Shown here: positions 44,199 through 52,876 of the stretch, in pieces | How positions within the stretch are numbered: position 1 is the stretch's first letter | How the letters are laid out: the number at the start of each line of letters is the position of its first letter | DNA from: Burkholderiaceae bacterium | GTDB lineage: Bacteria > Pseudomonadota > Gammaproteobacteria > Burkholderiales > Burkholderiaceae_D | Assembly (NCBI GenBank): GCA_030157545.1 | Contig: JAOAUN010000014.1 | Location: 1-64,000 of the forward strand | Direction: 5' to 3' | Length of the DNA: 64,000 nucleotides | Made by a program: the position numbers and the translations under genes | Notes under the pieces: model-generated | Databases searched by the model: none | Seen by the model: the letters and a program-made list of their open reading frames with translations, nothing else | What the model was told of the DNA's origin: nothing

Positions 44199-44753
44199 AT
44201 GGAAAATCTGTCAAATTCATCAACAGACAAATCCGACTTGCGCCGCATGTTGATTGCAGCACGGCGTGCGCTGCCGGCCGCTGCCAAGGCGCAGGCTGAT
44301 GCGCGCATCGCAGCGCATCTGTCGAGCTGGCTTGCGACAAATCAGACGCGTGTGCTTGGGGTATTTCTACAGATGCCTGGCGAGCCAGATCTGGCGACTT
44401 TGTATACGCAGCTACTCGACCGTGGCGTGATGCTGGCCATGCCGGTGGTGCTGGAAAAAAATACGCCGCTGCACTATGCGCTATGGCAGCCGGGCGATGC
44501 GGTGGCCAAAGATGCCAGCGGCACGCTGGCGCCCGTTACACGCACCAATTTTGTCGAACCGGATGTGGTGCTGGCTCCCTGCCTGGGATTTACCGCGTCA
44601 CGTCTGCGACTCGGTTATGGCGGCGGCTATTTTGATCGCACGCTGGCACGCTTGCCCCGACCGCTAGCGATCGGTGTTGCATATGCAAGTGCGCAGGTAG
44701 AGTTTGCTGCCAGCGCCCATGATGTGGCGCTGGACTTGATCATTACAGACTAA
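44199..44753 (+). CDS. 5-formyltetrahydrofolate cyclo-ligase
   Basis: A 184-residue enzyme (YgfA/FAU1 family) that converts 5-formyl-THF to 5,10-methenyl-THF with ATP, returning it to the one-carbon pool. It shows LRRMLIAARRALPA, VLGVFLQMPGEPDL and the C-terminal LGYGGGYFDRTLARL. It converges with metF with a four-base overlap of stop codons and no terminator between them, so the two folate genes share a 3' end. It is divergent from slt. Confidence 0.93.
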   Translation: MENLSNSSTDKSDLRRMLIAARRALPAAAKAQADARIAAHLSSWLATNQTRVLGVFLQMPGEPDLATLYTQLLDRGVMLAMPVVLEKNTPLHYALWQPGDAVAKDASGTLAPVTRTNFVEPDVVLAPCLGFTASRLRLGYGGGYFDRTLARLPRPLAIGVAYASAQVEFAASAHDVALDLIITD

Positions 44754-45598
44754 TTGGCCAGCTTGAGGCGCTGGCAAATCGTGGTTGTCGGCCCTGCCTG
44801 ATTGAGCGTGTAGAAATGCAGGCCGGGCGCACCGCCGGCAAGCAGACGCTCGCACAACTGCGTGACCACATCCAGACCGAAGGCCTTGATGGATTCGGTA
44901 TCGTCGCCAAAGCTGGCGAGCTTCAGACGTATCCAGCGCGGAATTTCTGCACCACACATATCGGAGAAGCGCATCAGCTGCGTGTAATTGTTGATCGGCA
45001 TGATGCCGGCAACGACGGGTACATCTACACCGATTTTTCTGGCTTCATCAACGAAGCGGAAATACGCATCGGGATTGTAAAAATATTGCGTGATGGCCGA
45101 GTTGGCACCAGATCTGACTTTGCGCGCAAAATTATCCAGATCATCTTGCGGCGACTTTGCCTGCGGATGCATTTCCGGATAGGCGGCTGCTTCAATGTGA
45201 AACCAGTCACCGGTTTCAGCGCGAATGAATGCGATCAGTTCATTTGCATGACTGAATTCACCAGACGATAAATCAGAGGCGCCGTAACCGCTTGGGAGGT
45301 CTCCGCGCAAAGCGACAACTTGACGAATGCCATGCGCTTTATATTCAGCAAGTATGGCGCGCAACTCATCGCGCGAGCGGCCGATGCAGGACAGATGCGG
45401 TGCCGCGTTGAGACCTTCGCGCTGAATTTCAAGCACGGTGTCGCGGGTGCCGGCCTGGGTGGAGCCACCCGCGCCGAAGGTGACGGAAAAATAAGCCGGC
45501 TTAAGCGCGGCCAGTTTGCCGCGTGTGATGCGCAGTTTTTCTGCGCCTTCCGCTGTTTTGGGCGGGAAGAATTCGATACTGAATGTATTTTGTGACAT
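44750..45598 (-). CDS. metF: 5,10-Methylenetetrahydrofolate reductase
   Basis: A 282-residue FAD enzyme that makes 5-methyl-THF for methionine synthesis. Motifs: FSIEFFPPKTAEGAEKL, FSVTFGAGGSTQAGTRDT, LRGDLPSGYGAS, and VPVVAGIMPINNYTQL. It starts one base after the stop of the holin-like gene, within the run ahcY, holin-like, metF that is common in betaproteobacteria. Confidence 0.96.
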   Translation of the reverse strand: MSQNTFSIEFFPPKTAEGAEKLRITRGKLAALKPAYFSVTFGAGGSTQAGTRDTVLEIQREGLNAAPHLSCIGRSRDELRAILAEYKAHGIRQVVALRGDLPSGYGASDLSSGEFSHANELIAFIRAETGDWFHIEAAAYPEMHPQAKSPQDDLDNFARKVRSGANSAITQYFYNPDAYFRFVDEARKIGVDVPVVAGIMPINNYTQLMRFSDMCGAEIPRWIRLKLASFGDDTESIKAFGLDVVTQLCERLLAGGAPGLHFYTLNQAGPTTTICQRLKLAN

Positions 45599-45940
45599 TT
45601 ATATATTGATCAAGAGCGCGGACAAAGCCCACGAAATAACGCTGTAAAGCAGCGCGCCGAGGACTGCCGACATGAAACCTGCAACGTGGAATCCGGCGAC
45701 CATTTCCGATGCTGCCCAAAACATCAGGCCATTGATGACGAAGATGAACAAGCCCAGCGTCAGCACAGTAAACGGCAAGGTCAGCACCAGCAGGATAGGG
45801 CGGATCAGCGTGTTAACCAGCGCCAGCACCAGAGCTGCGAACAAGGCGGTGGAAAAGCTGTCGATCTGGATCGAATCCATCAGCCATGGCAATGCAAACA
45901 GGGCGACGGTATTGATTAGCCAGATGAGCAGGAGACGCAT
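45599..45940 (-). CDS. Phage_holin_4_2/YvlD-family membrane protein
   Basis: A 113-residue protein with four hydrophobic helices and the family line LALVNTLIRPILLVLTLPF, then GLFIFVINGLMFWAAS. Despite the Pfam name it is a housekeeping bacterial protein, and no phage genes lie nearby. It stands between ahcY and metF, a conserved position in this group. The function is unknown. Confidence 0.88.
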   Translation of the reverse strand: MRLLLIWLINTVALFALPWLMDSIQIDSFSTALFAALVLALVNTLIRPILLVLTLPFTVLTLGLFIFVINGLMFWAASEMVAGFHVAGFMSAVLGALLYSVISWALSALLINI

Positions 45941-45965
45941 GATTTATTCCGCTTGATAAAGAAGG

Positions 45966-46033
45966 CACTGGATTCCGATTTTCATCGGAATGACGGTTGT
46001 TTTATCGTCATCCCAGCGCAGGCTGGGATCCAG
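45966..46033. repeat. Inverted pair of REP-type repeats between ahcY and the holin-like gene
   Basis: A minus-orientation copy (CACTGGATTCCGATTTTCAT...) at 45966-45996 faces a plus-orientation copy (GTCATCCCAGCGC...GGGATCCAG) at 46007-46033. The latter matches 1883-1909 base for base. The pair fills the gap after ahcY and may act as an mRNA 3'-end structure. Confidence 0.78.
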
Positions 46034-46056
46034 TGACGTTCACTTCTTTTTACTAC

Positions 46057-47484
46057 TTAGTAGCGGTAAGCCTCGGGCTTGAACGGACCAACTTTTTGTA
46101 CGCCGATATAAGCGGCTTGTTCATCCGACAGCTCGGTCAGTTGCGCATTGAGTTTTTGCAATTGCAGGCGCGCCACTTTTTCATCCAGATGCTTGGGCAG
46201 CGTGTAGACACCGACCGGATAGGCTTTGATGTTGGTGAACAGTTCGATCTGTGCGATCGTCTGGTTCGCAAACGACGAGCTCATCACGTAGGAAGGATGA
46301 CCCGTGCCGCAACCCAGATTCACCAGACGACCTTCAGCCAGCAGGATGATGCGTTTGCCGTCAGGGAAAATGACGTGGTCAACTTGCGGCTTAATGTTTT
46401 CCCATTTGTATTGCTTCAGTGCGGCGACTTCGATTTCATTGTCGAAGTGACCGATATTGCAGACGATGGCCTGGTCTTTCATCTTCAGCATGTGCTCGTG
46501 CGTGATCACATGGTAGTTGCCGGTGGCGGTGACGAAAATGTCAGCGTGCTCGACCGCGTAATCCATGGTCACGACACGATAACCTTCCATCGCTGCCTGC
46601 AGTGCGCAGATCGGGTCGATTTCAGTGACCCAGACTTGCGCCGACAGGGCGCGCAGCGCTTGAGCAGAACCTTTGCCCACATCGCCGTAACCGGCAACGA
46701 CGGCGACTTTACCGGCGATCATGACGTCGGTGGCGCGCTTGATGCCATCGACCAGTGATTCGCGGCAGCCATACAGGTTGTCGAACTTGGACTTGGTGAC
46801 GGAGTCGTTGACGTTGATGGCGGGGAAAGCGAGTTTGCCTTCTTTGAACATCTGGTACAGACGGTGCACGCCAGTGGTGGTTTCTTCGGTCACGCCCATG
46901 ATCTTCGGCAGACGAGTCGAGTACCAGGTTGGATCGGTTTTCAGTTTTGCCTTGATGGCGTTGAACAGGCATACGGCTTCTTCCGAATCCGGATTGTCGA
47001 GCACGCTCAGGTCTTTTTCAGCACGGGTGCCCAGATGCAGCAGCATGGTCGCATCGCCGCCGTCATCGAGAATCATGTTCGAGTAACCGCCGTCGGCCCA
47101 CTCGAAAATGCGGTGGGTGTAATCCCAGTACTGGTCGAGGCTTTCGCCTTTGAATGCGAACACAGGGGTGCCGGCAGCAGCGATGGCCGCAGCAGCGTGA
47201 TCTTGTGTCGAGTAGATGTTGCACGAAGCCCAGCGCACTTTTGCACCCAGCGCTTCCAGCGTCTGGATCAGCACGGCGGTCTGGATGGTCATGTGCAGCG
47301 AACCGGTAATACGCGCGCCTTTGAGGGGCTGGCTGGCGGCGAATTCGTCACGAATTCCCATCAGGCTTGGCATTTCGGTTTCGGCAATGCGGATTTCCTT
47401 GTTGCCAAATTCAGCGAGACTGATGTCGGCGACGAGGTAGTCGGTGAAGTTTGAATCTACGGGTTTGAGTACGGCGTTCATCAC
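46057..47484 (-). CDS. ahcY: S-adenosylhomocysteine hydrolase
   Basis: A 475-residue NAD-dependent enzyme that splits SAH into adenosine and homocysteine, removing the product inhibitor of methyltransferases. Seen: [38 protein letters not shown], the NAD loop [20 protein letters not shown], and the C-terminal [20 protein letters not shown] ribosome binding site precedes the ATG, and a SAH riboswitch lies directly upstream, so expression should rise with SAH. Confidence 0.98.
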   Translation of the reverse strand: MMNAVLKPVDSNFTDYLVADISLAEFGNKEIRIAETEMPSLMGIRDEFAASQPLKGARITGSLHMTIQTAVLIQTLEALGAKVRWASCNIYSTQDHAAAAIAAAGTPVFAFKGESLDQYWDYTHRIFEWADGGYSNMILDDGGDATMLLHLGTRAEKDLSVLDNPDSEEAVCLFNAIKAKLKTDPTWYSTRLPKIMGVTEETTTGVHRLYQMFKEGKLAFPAINVNDSVTKSKFDNLYGCRESLVDGIKRATDVMIAGKVAVVAGYGDVGKGSAQALRALSAQVWVTEIDPICALQAAMEGYRVVTMDYAVEHADIFVTATGNYHVITHEHMLKMKDQAIVCNIGHFDNEIEVAALKQYKWENIKPQVDHVIFPDGKRIILLAEGRLVNLGCGTGHPSYVMSSSFANQTIAQIELFTNIKAYPVGVYTLPKHLDEKVARLQLQKLNAQLTELSDEQAAYIGVQKVGPFKPEAYRY

Positions 47485-47514
47485 GCCCTCCTTTTCTGAA
47501 AAATTAAAAAGAAA

Positions 47515-47590
47515 GTAACGTGAGCGCAGTTGCGGTGTTGATTAGCCAAGCCTGGCAGAGAAAGAATCTCTGTCGCAACGCTCCTTGGCA
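47515..47590 (-). promoter_or_regulatory. SAH riboswitch upstream of ahcY
   Basis: The minus-strand leader carries the known SAH aptamer: CCAAGGAGCGTTGCGAC, a variable hairpin (AGAGATTC/TTTCTCT), GCCAGGCTTGG, and 20 bases on the pseudoknot strand GCGCTCACGTTAC. P1 pairs CCAAG (ending at 47588) with CTTGG (47546-47550). A TAGAAT -10 element lies at 47598-47603, placing the transcript start at the riboswitch edge. SAH binding turns ahcY expression on in this class. Confidence 0.93.
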
Positions 47591-47600
47591 GCCCGTCATT

Positions 47601-48182
47601 CTAATCGAAATCCCGCCTTGCCTGCTGAAGCTGTCGCAAAGCCAGCCAAACCAGTCCTGACAACGCGCCATAAAGATGGGCAACGGGCACGACTGGCATG
47701 CCAGATATGTTGCCGGCTACGTTGCCGGTTTGGAGGCCGGACTCGTAGACCAGCTTTGCCGCCAGGAACAGCAAAGCACCCAGATAAAAAAGATTTTTCT
47801 TACGCAGCAAAGCAGCACCCGCGCAGCCCGCCCACATGCCGTGCAATACTCCGGACAAACCGGCATACCAGCGCAGTTGCGGCTGGTATATCCATAGCAG
47901 CAGACTAACGCCGAGCGCGCTGGCCAGCAGTAATGTCAAAGCATAGCCAATTGCCAAGTCATCCCATAACAATTCGCAAATCAGTAGCAGCCCGAACAGA
48001 TTGAGCAGCAGATGATGCGCATCCAGATGTACCAGATGCGCCGTCAGCATCCTCCAGTACTGGCCATTTGCCAGCGCCTCACGCTGCCACTGCAGGGACG
48101 GCAATGCCAATGGCCAGCAGAAAGGCAGCAGCACCGCCAGACTCAAAGCGCCACAAAATAACCAGCGTTGCATTTTCAGCAT
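47601..48182 (-). CDS. rrtA: Rhombosortase RrtA (GlyGly-CTERM-processing rhomboid protease)
   Basis: A 193-residue intramembrane serine protease of the small rhomboid subgroup that processes GlyGly-CTERM proteins. The catalytic serine is Ser110 (YAGLSGVLHGM) and the histidine His169 (VAHLYGALSG). The HLVHLDAHHLLLNLFGLLL segment fits rhomboid helix 2. The start MLKMQRWLF at 48182 lies seven bases after the stop of the protease gene; a much longer open frame upstream is the complement of that gene. Its presumed substrate is the protein encoded directly before it. Confidence 0.9.
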   Translation of the reverse strand: MLKMQRWLFCGALSLAVLLPFCWPLALPSLQWQREALANGQYWRMLTAHLVHLDAHHLLLNLFGLLLICELLWDDLAIGYALTLLLASALGVSLLLWIYQPQLRWYAGLSGVLHGMWAGCAGAALLRKKNLFYLGALLFLAAKLVYESGLQTGNVAGNISGMPVVPVAHLYGALSGLVWLALRQLQQARRDFD

Positions 48183-48189
48183 ATCTATT

Positions 48190-50316
48190 TCATTTGCGCC
48201 GGCGAATACGACGTCTGAAGGCAACGAGAGCTGCTGCTGCCAGCCACCCGTCCGCAGCGATACTGCCACCGCCACCACCGCCGCCACCGGACGGCGCCGC
48301 AGTGGAGACGGCGCCCGTACTGTCGATGATAGTGACAGACAAGTTGCCGGGCGCGCTGGTACTGTAGGCGTCACTGGCATAGTAGACAATGGCATAGGTG
48401 CCAACCGGCGACGCATTGGGCCAGCTGAACAAGCCGCTGGCAGACAGCGTGGCACCGGCCGGCAGCGACGCCGCATGAAATACCGGCTGGTCGCCATCGA
48501 CGTCACTTGCCTGCAATTGCAGCTGCAAACTGGCGCCGGCTTCAAGATGACTTGCAGCTGGAGTCTGCAGGACGGGAGCGCTATTCACCTTGACGCTGGC
48601 AGTGGCGCTGGTAACGGCGCCGCTGCTGTCGACGGCATACAGGATAAACAGATAGGTTCCTGTTGCCGGTGCGATGAAGCTGGCGTTGGCTGTGTTGGCG
48701 TCTGCCAGATTGACTGCTGCCGGATTGGAAGACGCCGCCTGCCATTGATAGCTGATGATGGTGCGTCCCGAGACTGCCAGCGCGCTGCCGCTTAATGCAA
48801 CCAGTGCGGCCGGTGCGACAACTTGACTCGGCAGGGTAACCTGCAAACTTGGCACGACGGCGGCAATTGCCGCTTGCGCATCCAGCAAACCGGCGCCGCA
48901 CAGGCCGGCATTGGCTTCCAGCGTACAGGTGCTGGCAGCGGGATGCGGCCGCGCCGACGCGCGCAACATGCCGGTGACTTGCGTACGTGTGAGTGCCGGA
49001 TCCAGCGACAGCATGAGCGCGATGGTGCCACTGACATGCGGTGCCGCCATGCTCGTGCCGCGCTTAACGGCATAGCTATCGGTCTGTGGCGTCGTTGTTC
49101 CGCTGTTGCCAAGTGAGTAGACGGCAAGGCCGTCGTTGCCAGCGCCTGGCACGCAGCCATAAGCGAGCGTGCCGCAACCGCCGCCGGGTGCGCTGACGGT
49201 GACGCCGGCGCCGATGTTGGCGTAATCGGCATTGTCACCACTTATGACATGCGCGGTCACTGCCACTACGCCGCTGCAATTGGCGGGCTGGTTGAGGGAG
49301 TCCGTGCCGCTATTGCCGCCGGCAATGACGACGATGCCGCCTGCCGCATTGACATCATCGATGGCGCTTTGAAAGGCTGCTGAACAGACGCCGCTGCTGC
49401 CAAGGCTTAAATTGAGAATGCGAGCCGGATAGCTGTTGTGCGGCACGCCCGGCACAGCGATGCCAACAGCCCAGCGCATGGCGTCGACTATGTCCGATGT
49501 GTAGCCGCCGCATTTTCCAAGCACTCGCAGCGGCAGTATGCGCACTTGGGGCGCGATACCGGTGCCACCTATGCCATTGTTCATTAATGCGGCAACGGTT
49601 CCCATTATGTGGGTGCCATGCCAGCTGGAGTTGGCTGCAGCCGAGCCGCTGCTGCATTCGCCGGCGGAGATCCAGTCACCAGGGTCAATGGCGTTGCTGT
49701 CGCGCGCATCGCCATCGTTGGCCATGGTCGCACTGCTGACGAAATCATAACCGGGCAACATCGGACCCAAGTCGGGATGTGGACGGTAACCTGTATCGAT
49801 GACAGCTACATCTATATTTCCACTACCCAGGCCAATGTCCCATGCACCAGGTAAATCAGCGCCACCAGCATTGCTGCCGGACGGCGCCATGTAATGCCAT
49901 TGGCTGGGCCAGCTTGCATAGCCGGGGTCGCTCGGCGTCATGCTATCGGCTTGCATGATGAGATCGGGTTCTGCGCTTTCAACTTCGCCGCTCAAGCGCA
50001 GTTTCGCCGCAATTGCGCGCGCTTCCTGCAAGGGTACTGGCTGCCGCAATTCGAGCAAATGCTCACGATCGGAAAGTTTACGTTCGACAGTCAGCGTCAC
50101 GTTGGCAATGCTGGCCAGTTGGCTCGCATCTCGGTTGGTAAGCTGCGCACTGAGTTTGCCGCCGCGCGTGCGGTGCGGTGTGACGATGAGCTTTTTTATC
50201 AGTTGTTCTTGCTGAGCAGGTATCGCGGCCAGATGCGATCCTGTTTTGCGCTGTGCCGCGTGAGCACAAGAGACCATCAGTCCTAGACAAGCCATCAACA
50301 AGCAAAAAAATCGCAT
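48190..50316 (-). CDS. Subtilisin-like S8 protease with GlyGly-CTERM sorting tail
   Basis: A 708-residue secreted protease: signal peptide (MRFFCLLMACLGLMVSCAHA), an inhibitor-like propeptide to about residue 120, a peptidase S8 domain with Asp174 (VAVIDTGYRPHPDL), His233 (SSWHGTHIMGTVAA), Asn335 and Ser422 (RGTSMAAPHVSG), then two Ig-like domains. The C-terminus is a GlyGly-CTERM signal: eight glycines and serine, a hydrophobic helix (WLAAAALVAF) and RRRIRRRK. Type II secretion and surface anchoring are expected. A GTG at 50331 is an alternative start. Confidence 0.93.
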   Translation of the reverse strand: MRFFCLLMACLGLMVSCAHAAQRKTGSHLAAIPAQQEQLIKKLIVTPHRTRGGKLSAQLTNRDASQLASIANVTLTVERKLSDREHLLELRQPVPLQEARAIAAKLRLSGEVESAEPDLIMQADSMTPSDPGYASWPSQWHYMAPSGSNAGGADLPGAWDIGLGSGNIDVAVIDTGYRPHPDLGPMLPGYDFVSSATMANDGDARDSNAIDPGDWISAGECSSGSAAANSSWHGTHIMGTVAALMNNGIGGTGIAPQVRILPLRVLGKCGGYTSDIVDAMRWAVGIAVPGVPHNSYPARILNLSLGSSGVCSAAFQSAIDDVNAAGGIVVIAGGNSGTDSLNQPANCSGVVAVTAHVISGDNADYANIGAGVTVSAPGGGCGTLAYGCVPGAGNDGLAVYSLGNSGTTTPQTDSYAVKRGTSMAAPHVSGTIALMLSLDPALTRTQVTGMLRASARPHPAASTCTLEANAGLCGAGLLDAQAAIAAVVPSLQVTLPSQVVAPAALVALSGSALAVSGRTIISYQWQAASSNPAAVNLADANTANASFIAPATGTYLFILYAVDSSGAVTSATASVKVNSAPVLQTPAASHLEAGASLQLQLQASDVDGDQPVFHAASLPAGATLSASGLFSWPNASPVGTYAIVYYASDAYSTSAPGNLSVTIIDSTGAVSTAAPSGGGGGGGGSIAADGWLAAAALVAFRRRIRRRK

Positions 50317-50465
50317 GGAAAAACAGTTCACCGTTACAGTTGAAGTGCGCGTAACTGTAGCAGCGGAAAAACTTTTTTTATGCGAACAATCAGGGGTAAA
50401 ACAGCCCTAATTCAAAAGATGAAAATGCGCCAATGCTTGTCTTGTGCTTGTTGCATCACCCAATA

Positions 50466-50508
50466 AAAAACGGGCAGGCTGCAGATTTTCCGCAGCCTGC
50501 CCGTTTTT
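50466..50508 (-). terminator. Intrinsic terminator of metK
   Basis: A perfect stem (AAAAACGGGCAGGCTGC with its complement) around a nine-base loop with a T-run on the minus strand, 11 bases past the metK stop. Its symmetry would also allow action on plus-strand transcripts. Confidence 0.92.
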
Positions 50509-50518
50509 AAATGGAAGA

Positions 50519-51682
50519 TTAAAGTCCGGCTGAAGCGCGCAACGCGGCGGCCTTGTCGGTGCGCTCCCATGTGAACTCCGGCTCTTCACGACCAAAGTGA
50601 CCATAGGCTGCTGTCTTTTGATAAATCGGACGCAGCAGGTCGAGCATTTGCACAATGCCTTTTGGACGCAGGTCGAAATGCTCACGCACCAGTTCAGCAA
50701 TTTTTTCATCGCTGATTTTGCCTGTACCAAAAGTCGTCACCATGACGGATGTTGGTTTGGCGATGCCGATGGCATAAGAGATCTGGATCTGGCAGCGCTC
50801 GGCCAGACCAGCAGCGACGATGTTCTTGGCAACGTAGCGGCCGGCATAGGCTGCGGAACGATCGACCTTCGAAGGGTCTTTGCCTGAGAATGCGCCGCCG
50901 CCATGTGGTGCTGCGCCGCCATAGGTGTCAACGATGATTTTGCGGCCGGTCAGGCCGCAATCGCCTTGCGGGCCGCCGATGACGAAACGTCCAGTCGGGT
51001 TGACCAGATAGCGGGTGTTTTGCAGCCACTCTTTCGGCACCATAGGCTTGATGATGGATTCGATGACGGCTTCTTCGATCTGCTTGTGCTCCATCTCGGG
51101 CGCATGCTGGGTCGACAGCACGATGGTGTCGATGGCAACCGGTTTGCCGTCGACATAGCGCAGCGTGACTTGCGACTTCGCATCCGGGCGCAGCCATGGC
51201 AGACGGCCGTCCTTGCGCAATTGCGACTGACGCTCGACGATGCGGTGCGCATAGTAAATAGCAGCCGGCATCAGTTCGGGGGTTTCATCGCAGGCATAGC
51301 CAAACATCAGGCCCTGGTCGCCAGCGCCCTGGTCGAGGTCCATGCCTGCGCCTTCATCCACGCCTTGCGCGATGTCGGGCGATTGCTTGTCATAGCAAAC
51401 CATGACGGCACATCCTTTGTAGTCGATGCCGTAGTCGGTGTTGTCGTAACCAATGCGCTTGATGGTGTCGCGGGCGACACGAATGTAATCAACGTTGGCG
51501 TTGGTAGTGATTTCACCAGCGAGCACAACCAGACCGGTATTGCACAAGGTCTCGGCGGCGACGCGCGCGGTCGGATCTTGTTCGAGAATGGCGTCGAGAA
51601 TAGCGTCGGAGATCTGGTCCGATACTTTGTCGGGATGTCCTTCCGAGACGGACTCGGAGGTGAAAAGGTATTCGTGTGACAT
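50519..51682 (-). CDS. metK: S-adenosylmethionine synthetase
   Basis: A 387-residue enzyme making SAM from methionine and ATP. Motifs: [20 protein letters not shown], the ATP-binding [15 protein letters not shown] and the phosphate loop [19 protein letters not shown]. The start [11 protein letters not shown] at 51682 has GGGAG before it; an in-frame ATG at 51709 lies inside the leader hairpin and gives a non-family extension. The gene has its own leader structure and terminator. Confidence 0.98.
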   Translation of the reverse strand: MSHEYLFTSESVSEGHPDKVSDQISDAILDAILEQDPTARVAAETLCNTGLVVLAGEITTNANVDYIRVARDTIKRIGYDNTDYGIDYKGCAVMVCYDKQSPDIAQGVDEGAGMDLDQGAGDQGLMFGYACDETPELMPAAIYYAHRIVERQSQLRKDGRLPWLRPDAKSQVTLRYVDGKPVAIDTIVLSTQHAPEMEHKQIEEAVIESIIKPMVPKEWLQNTRYLVNPTGRFVIGGPQGDCGLTGRKIIVDTYGGAAPHGGGAFSGKDPSKVDRSAAYAGRYVAKNIVAAGLAERCQIQISYAIGIAKPTSVMVTTFGTGKISDEKIAELVREHFDLRPKGIVQMLDLLRPIYQKTAAYGHFGREEPEFTWERTDKAAALRASAGL

Positions 51683-51736
51683 GCAGGCTCCCTGTTGGAA
51701 AGTTGACATTTGTCGAGGTCAACTTCGTGAGCCTGC
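51683..51736 (-). promoter_or_regulatory. Nested hairpins at the metK start codon
   Basis: The 54 bases before the metK ATG fold into an outer 8-bp stem (GCAGGCTC at 51736-51729 with GAGCCTGC at 51690-51683) and an inner 8-bp stem (AAGTTGAC with GTCAACTT, 51725-51718 and 51707-51700). The outer stem ends directly at the start codon and takes in part of the GGGAG ribosome binding site. A candidate -10 (TATACA) is at 51759-51754. It is a likely translational control element; I do not know a matching family. Confidence 0.65.
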
Positions 51737-51859
51737 GACGCTTTAGCGAGATTTGTATACCGCCTCGCAAGTTGTCTGTATTAACTCGGCGGTTATAACT
51801 TTCGTGGTATTTTACGCTCCTTGCTTAAATTCAGCAAAACTACCTTTTCTCTCCTACGC

Positions 51860-51994
51860 ATGCTGCCGCGCCTGTCCCAGTTCCCGCCACTTTGCACCTT
51901 GTCTGTGTTGCACGCTGCTGGCGTCATTGCGGGCTCGATGGCGTATGTCTTTTGCGCGGCAGGCTGTCAGGGTTTATCAGGGCTGGTCGCATGA
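51860..51994 (+). pseudogene. Remnant of an LpxL-type acyltransferase N-terminus
   Basis: A 44-codon frame starting MLPRLSQFPPLCTLSVLHAA and continuing GVIAGSMAYVF looks like the membrane-anchor N-terminus of a lauroyl acyltransferase (typically ...LPLSVLHALGALLGWLVYL...). It then ends in unrelated residues at a TGA overlapping the lpxL ATG. In related genomes two acyltransferase genes can stand in tandem here, so this may be what is left after an internal deletion. It could still be translated and couple to lpxL. Confidence 0.45.
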
Positions 51995-52869
51995 GATTGA
52001 TGCTGATCCTGATGTGGCTATTGCACTGGCTGCCACTGCCGGTGCTGGGCCGCATCGGCGAAGGTGCAGGCTCGGTCATTTTCCGCCTAATGCATCGCCG
52101 CCGCCACATCACGCTGACCAATCTGAAGCTGTGCATGCCGCACCTGTCGGAAGCTGAACGCAGGCAAATTGCGCGTGCACATTTTCGAGGCTATGCGCGC
52201 AGCATTCTGGAGCGCGGTATTTTATGGTGGGCGTCGCCCGCGCGCTTGCAACGGCTGATCCGGATCGAGCCGTCTGTGCCGATGCAGCAGATGGCACAAC
52301 ATCCGACGATATTGCTGTGCCCGCATTTTGTTTGCCTGGAAGTCGCCGGCGTCGCCATTACGATGGCCGGCCCCGCCTGTTCAATTTATACAAAGCAGCG
52401 CAACAAGCTATTTGATGAGGCATTGCGCAAGGGCCGGCTGCGTTTTACGCCAGATGCATCAAATTTGTTGGCGCGCGATGCCGGCATCAAACCGATCTTG
52501 CGCGCGATGAAAAGCGGGCGGCCTTTCCTGATGTTGCCGGACATGGATTTTGGCCCTAAAGAATCTGTTTTCGTTCCTTTCTTTGGCATTCCGACGGCGA
52601 CGCTGACAGCGCCAGCACGGCTGACGTCAGCCACAAAGGGGCAAGTAATACCGGTGGTTACAAGTTTCTTGCCGAACTATCAGGGCTGGAAAGTTGTTTT
52701 TTATCCGCCCTGGGAAGATTATCCCGGCGATGATCTGGAAGCCGCCACGCGGCGCATGAACGCCTTTATCGAGGCGCGCATACAGGAGGCGCCTTCCGAA
52801 TATTTTTGGTCGCACAAACGCTTCAAGACGCGACCTCCCGGTATGCCGGGTTTTTATGCTCAGCCATGA
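51991..52869 (+). CDS. lpxL: Lipid A biosynthesis lauroyl acyltransferase (LpxL/HtrB family)
   Basis: A 292-residue inner-membrane enzyme that adds a secondary acyl chain to lipid A precursors. The N-terminal helix (LMLILMWLLHWLPLPVLG) is followed by RRRHITLTNLKLCMPHLSE, the catalytic HX4E motif in LLCPHFVCLEVAG, KSGRPFLMLPDMDFGPKES and the C-terminal WSHKRFKTRPPGMPGFY. The ATG at 51991 overlaps the stop of the remnant frame; a start at 51892 is possible but gives a Cys/Arg-rich leader unlike the family. Confidence 0.9.
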   Translation: MRLMLILMWLLHWLPLPVLGRIGEGAGSVIFRLMHRRRHITLTNLKLCMPHLSEAERRQIARAHFRGYARSILERGILWWASPARLQRLIRIEPSVPMQQMAQHPTILLCPHFVCLEVAGVAITMAGPACSIYTKQRNKLFDEALRKGRLRFTPDASNLLARDAGIKPILRAMKSGRPFLMLPDMDFGPKESVFVPFFGIPTATLTAPARLTSATKGQVIPVVTSFLPNYQGWKVVFYPPWEDYPGDDLEAATRRMNAFIEARIQEAPSEYFWSHKRFKTRPPGMPGFYAQP

Positions 52870-52876
52870 TTGAACT

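Noticed and set aside
45599..45940. Possible prophage because of a 'holin' family match
   Set aside because: The Phage_holin_4_2 family is mostly chromosomal housekeeping protein; no other phage gene is near.
48183..48545. N-terminal extension of the rhombosortase
   Set aside because: The extra 121 codons are the complement frame of the S8 protease end and are low-complexity; the start after the protease stop fits the family length.
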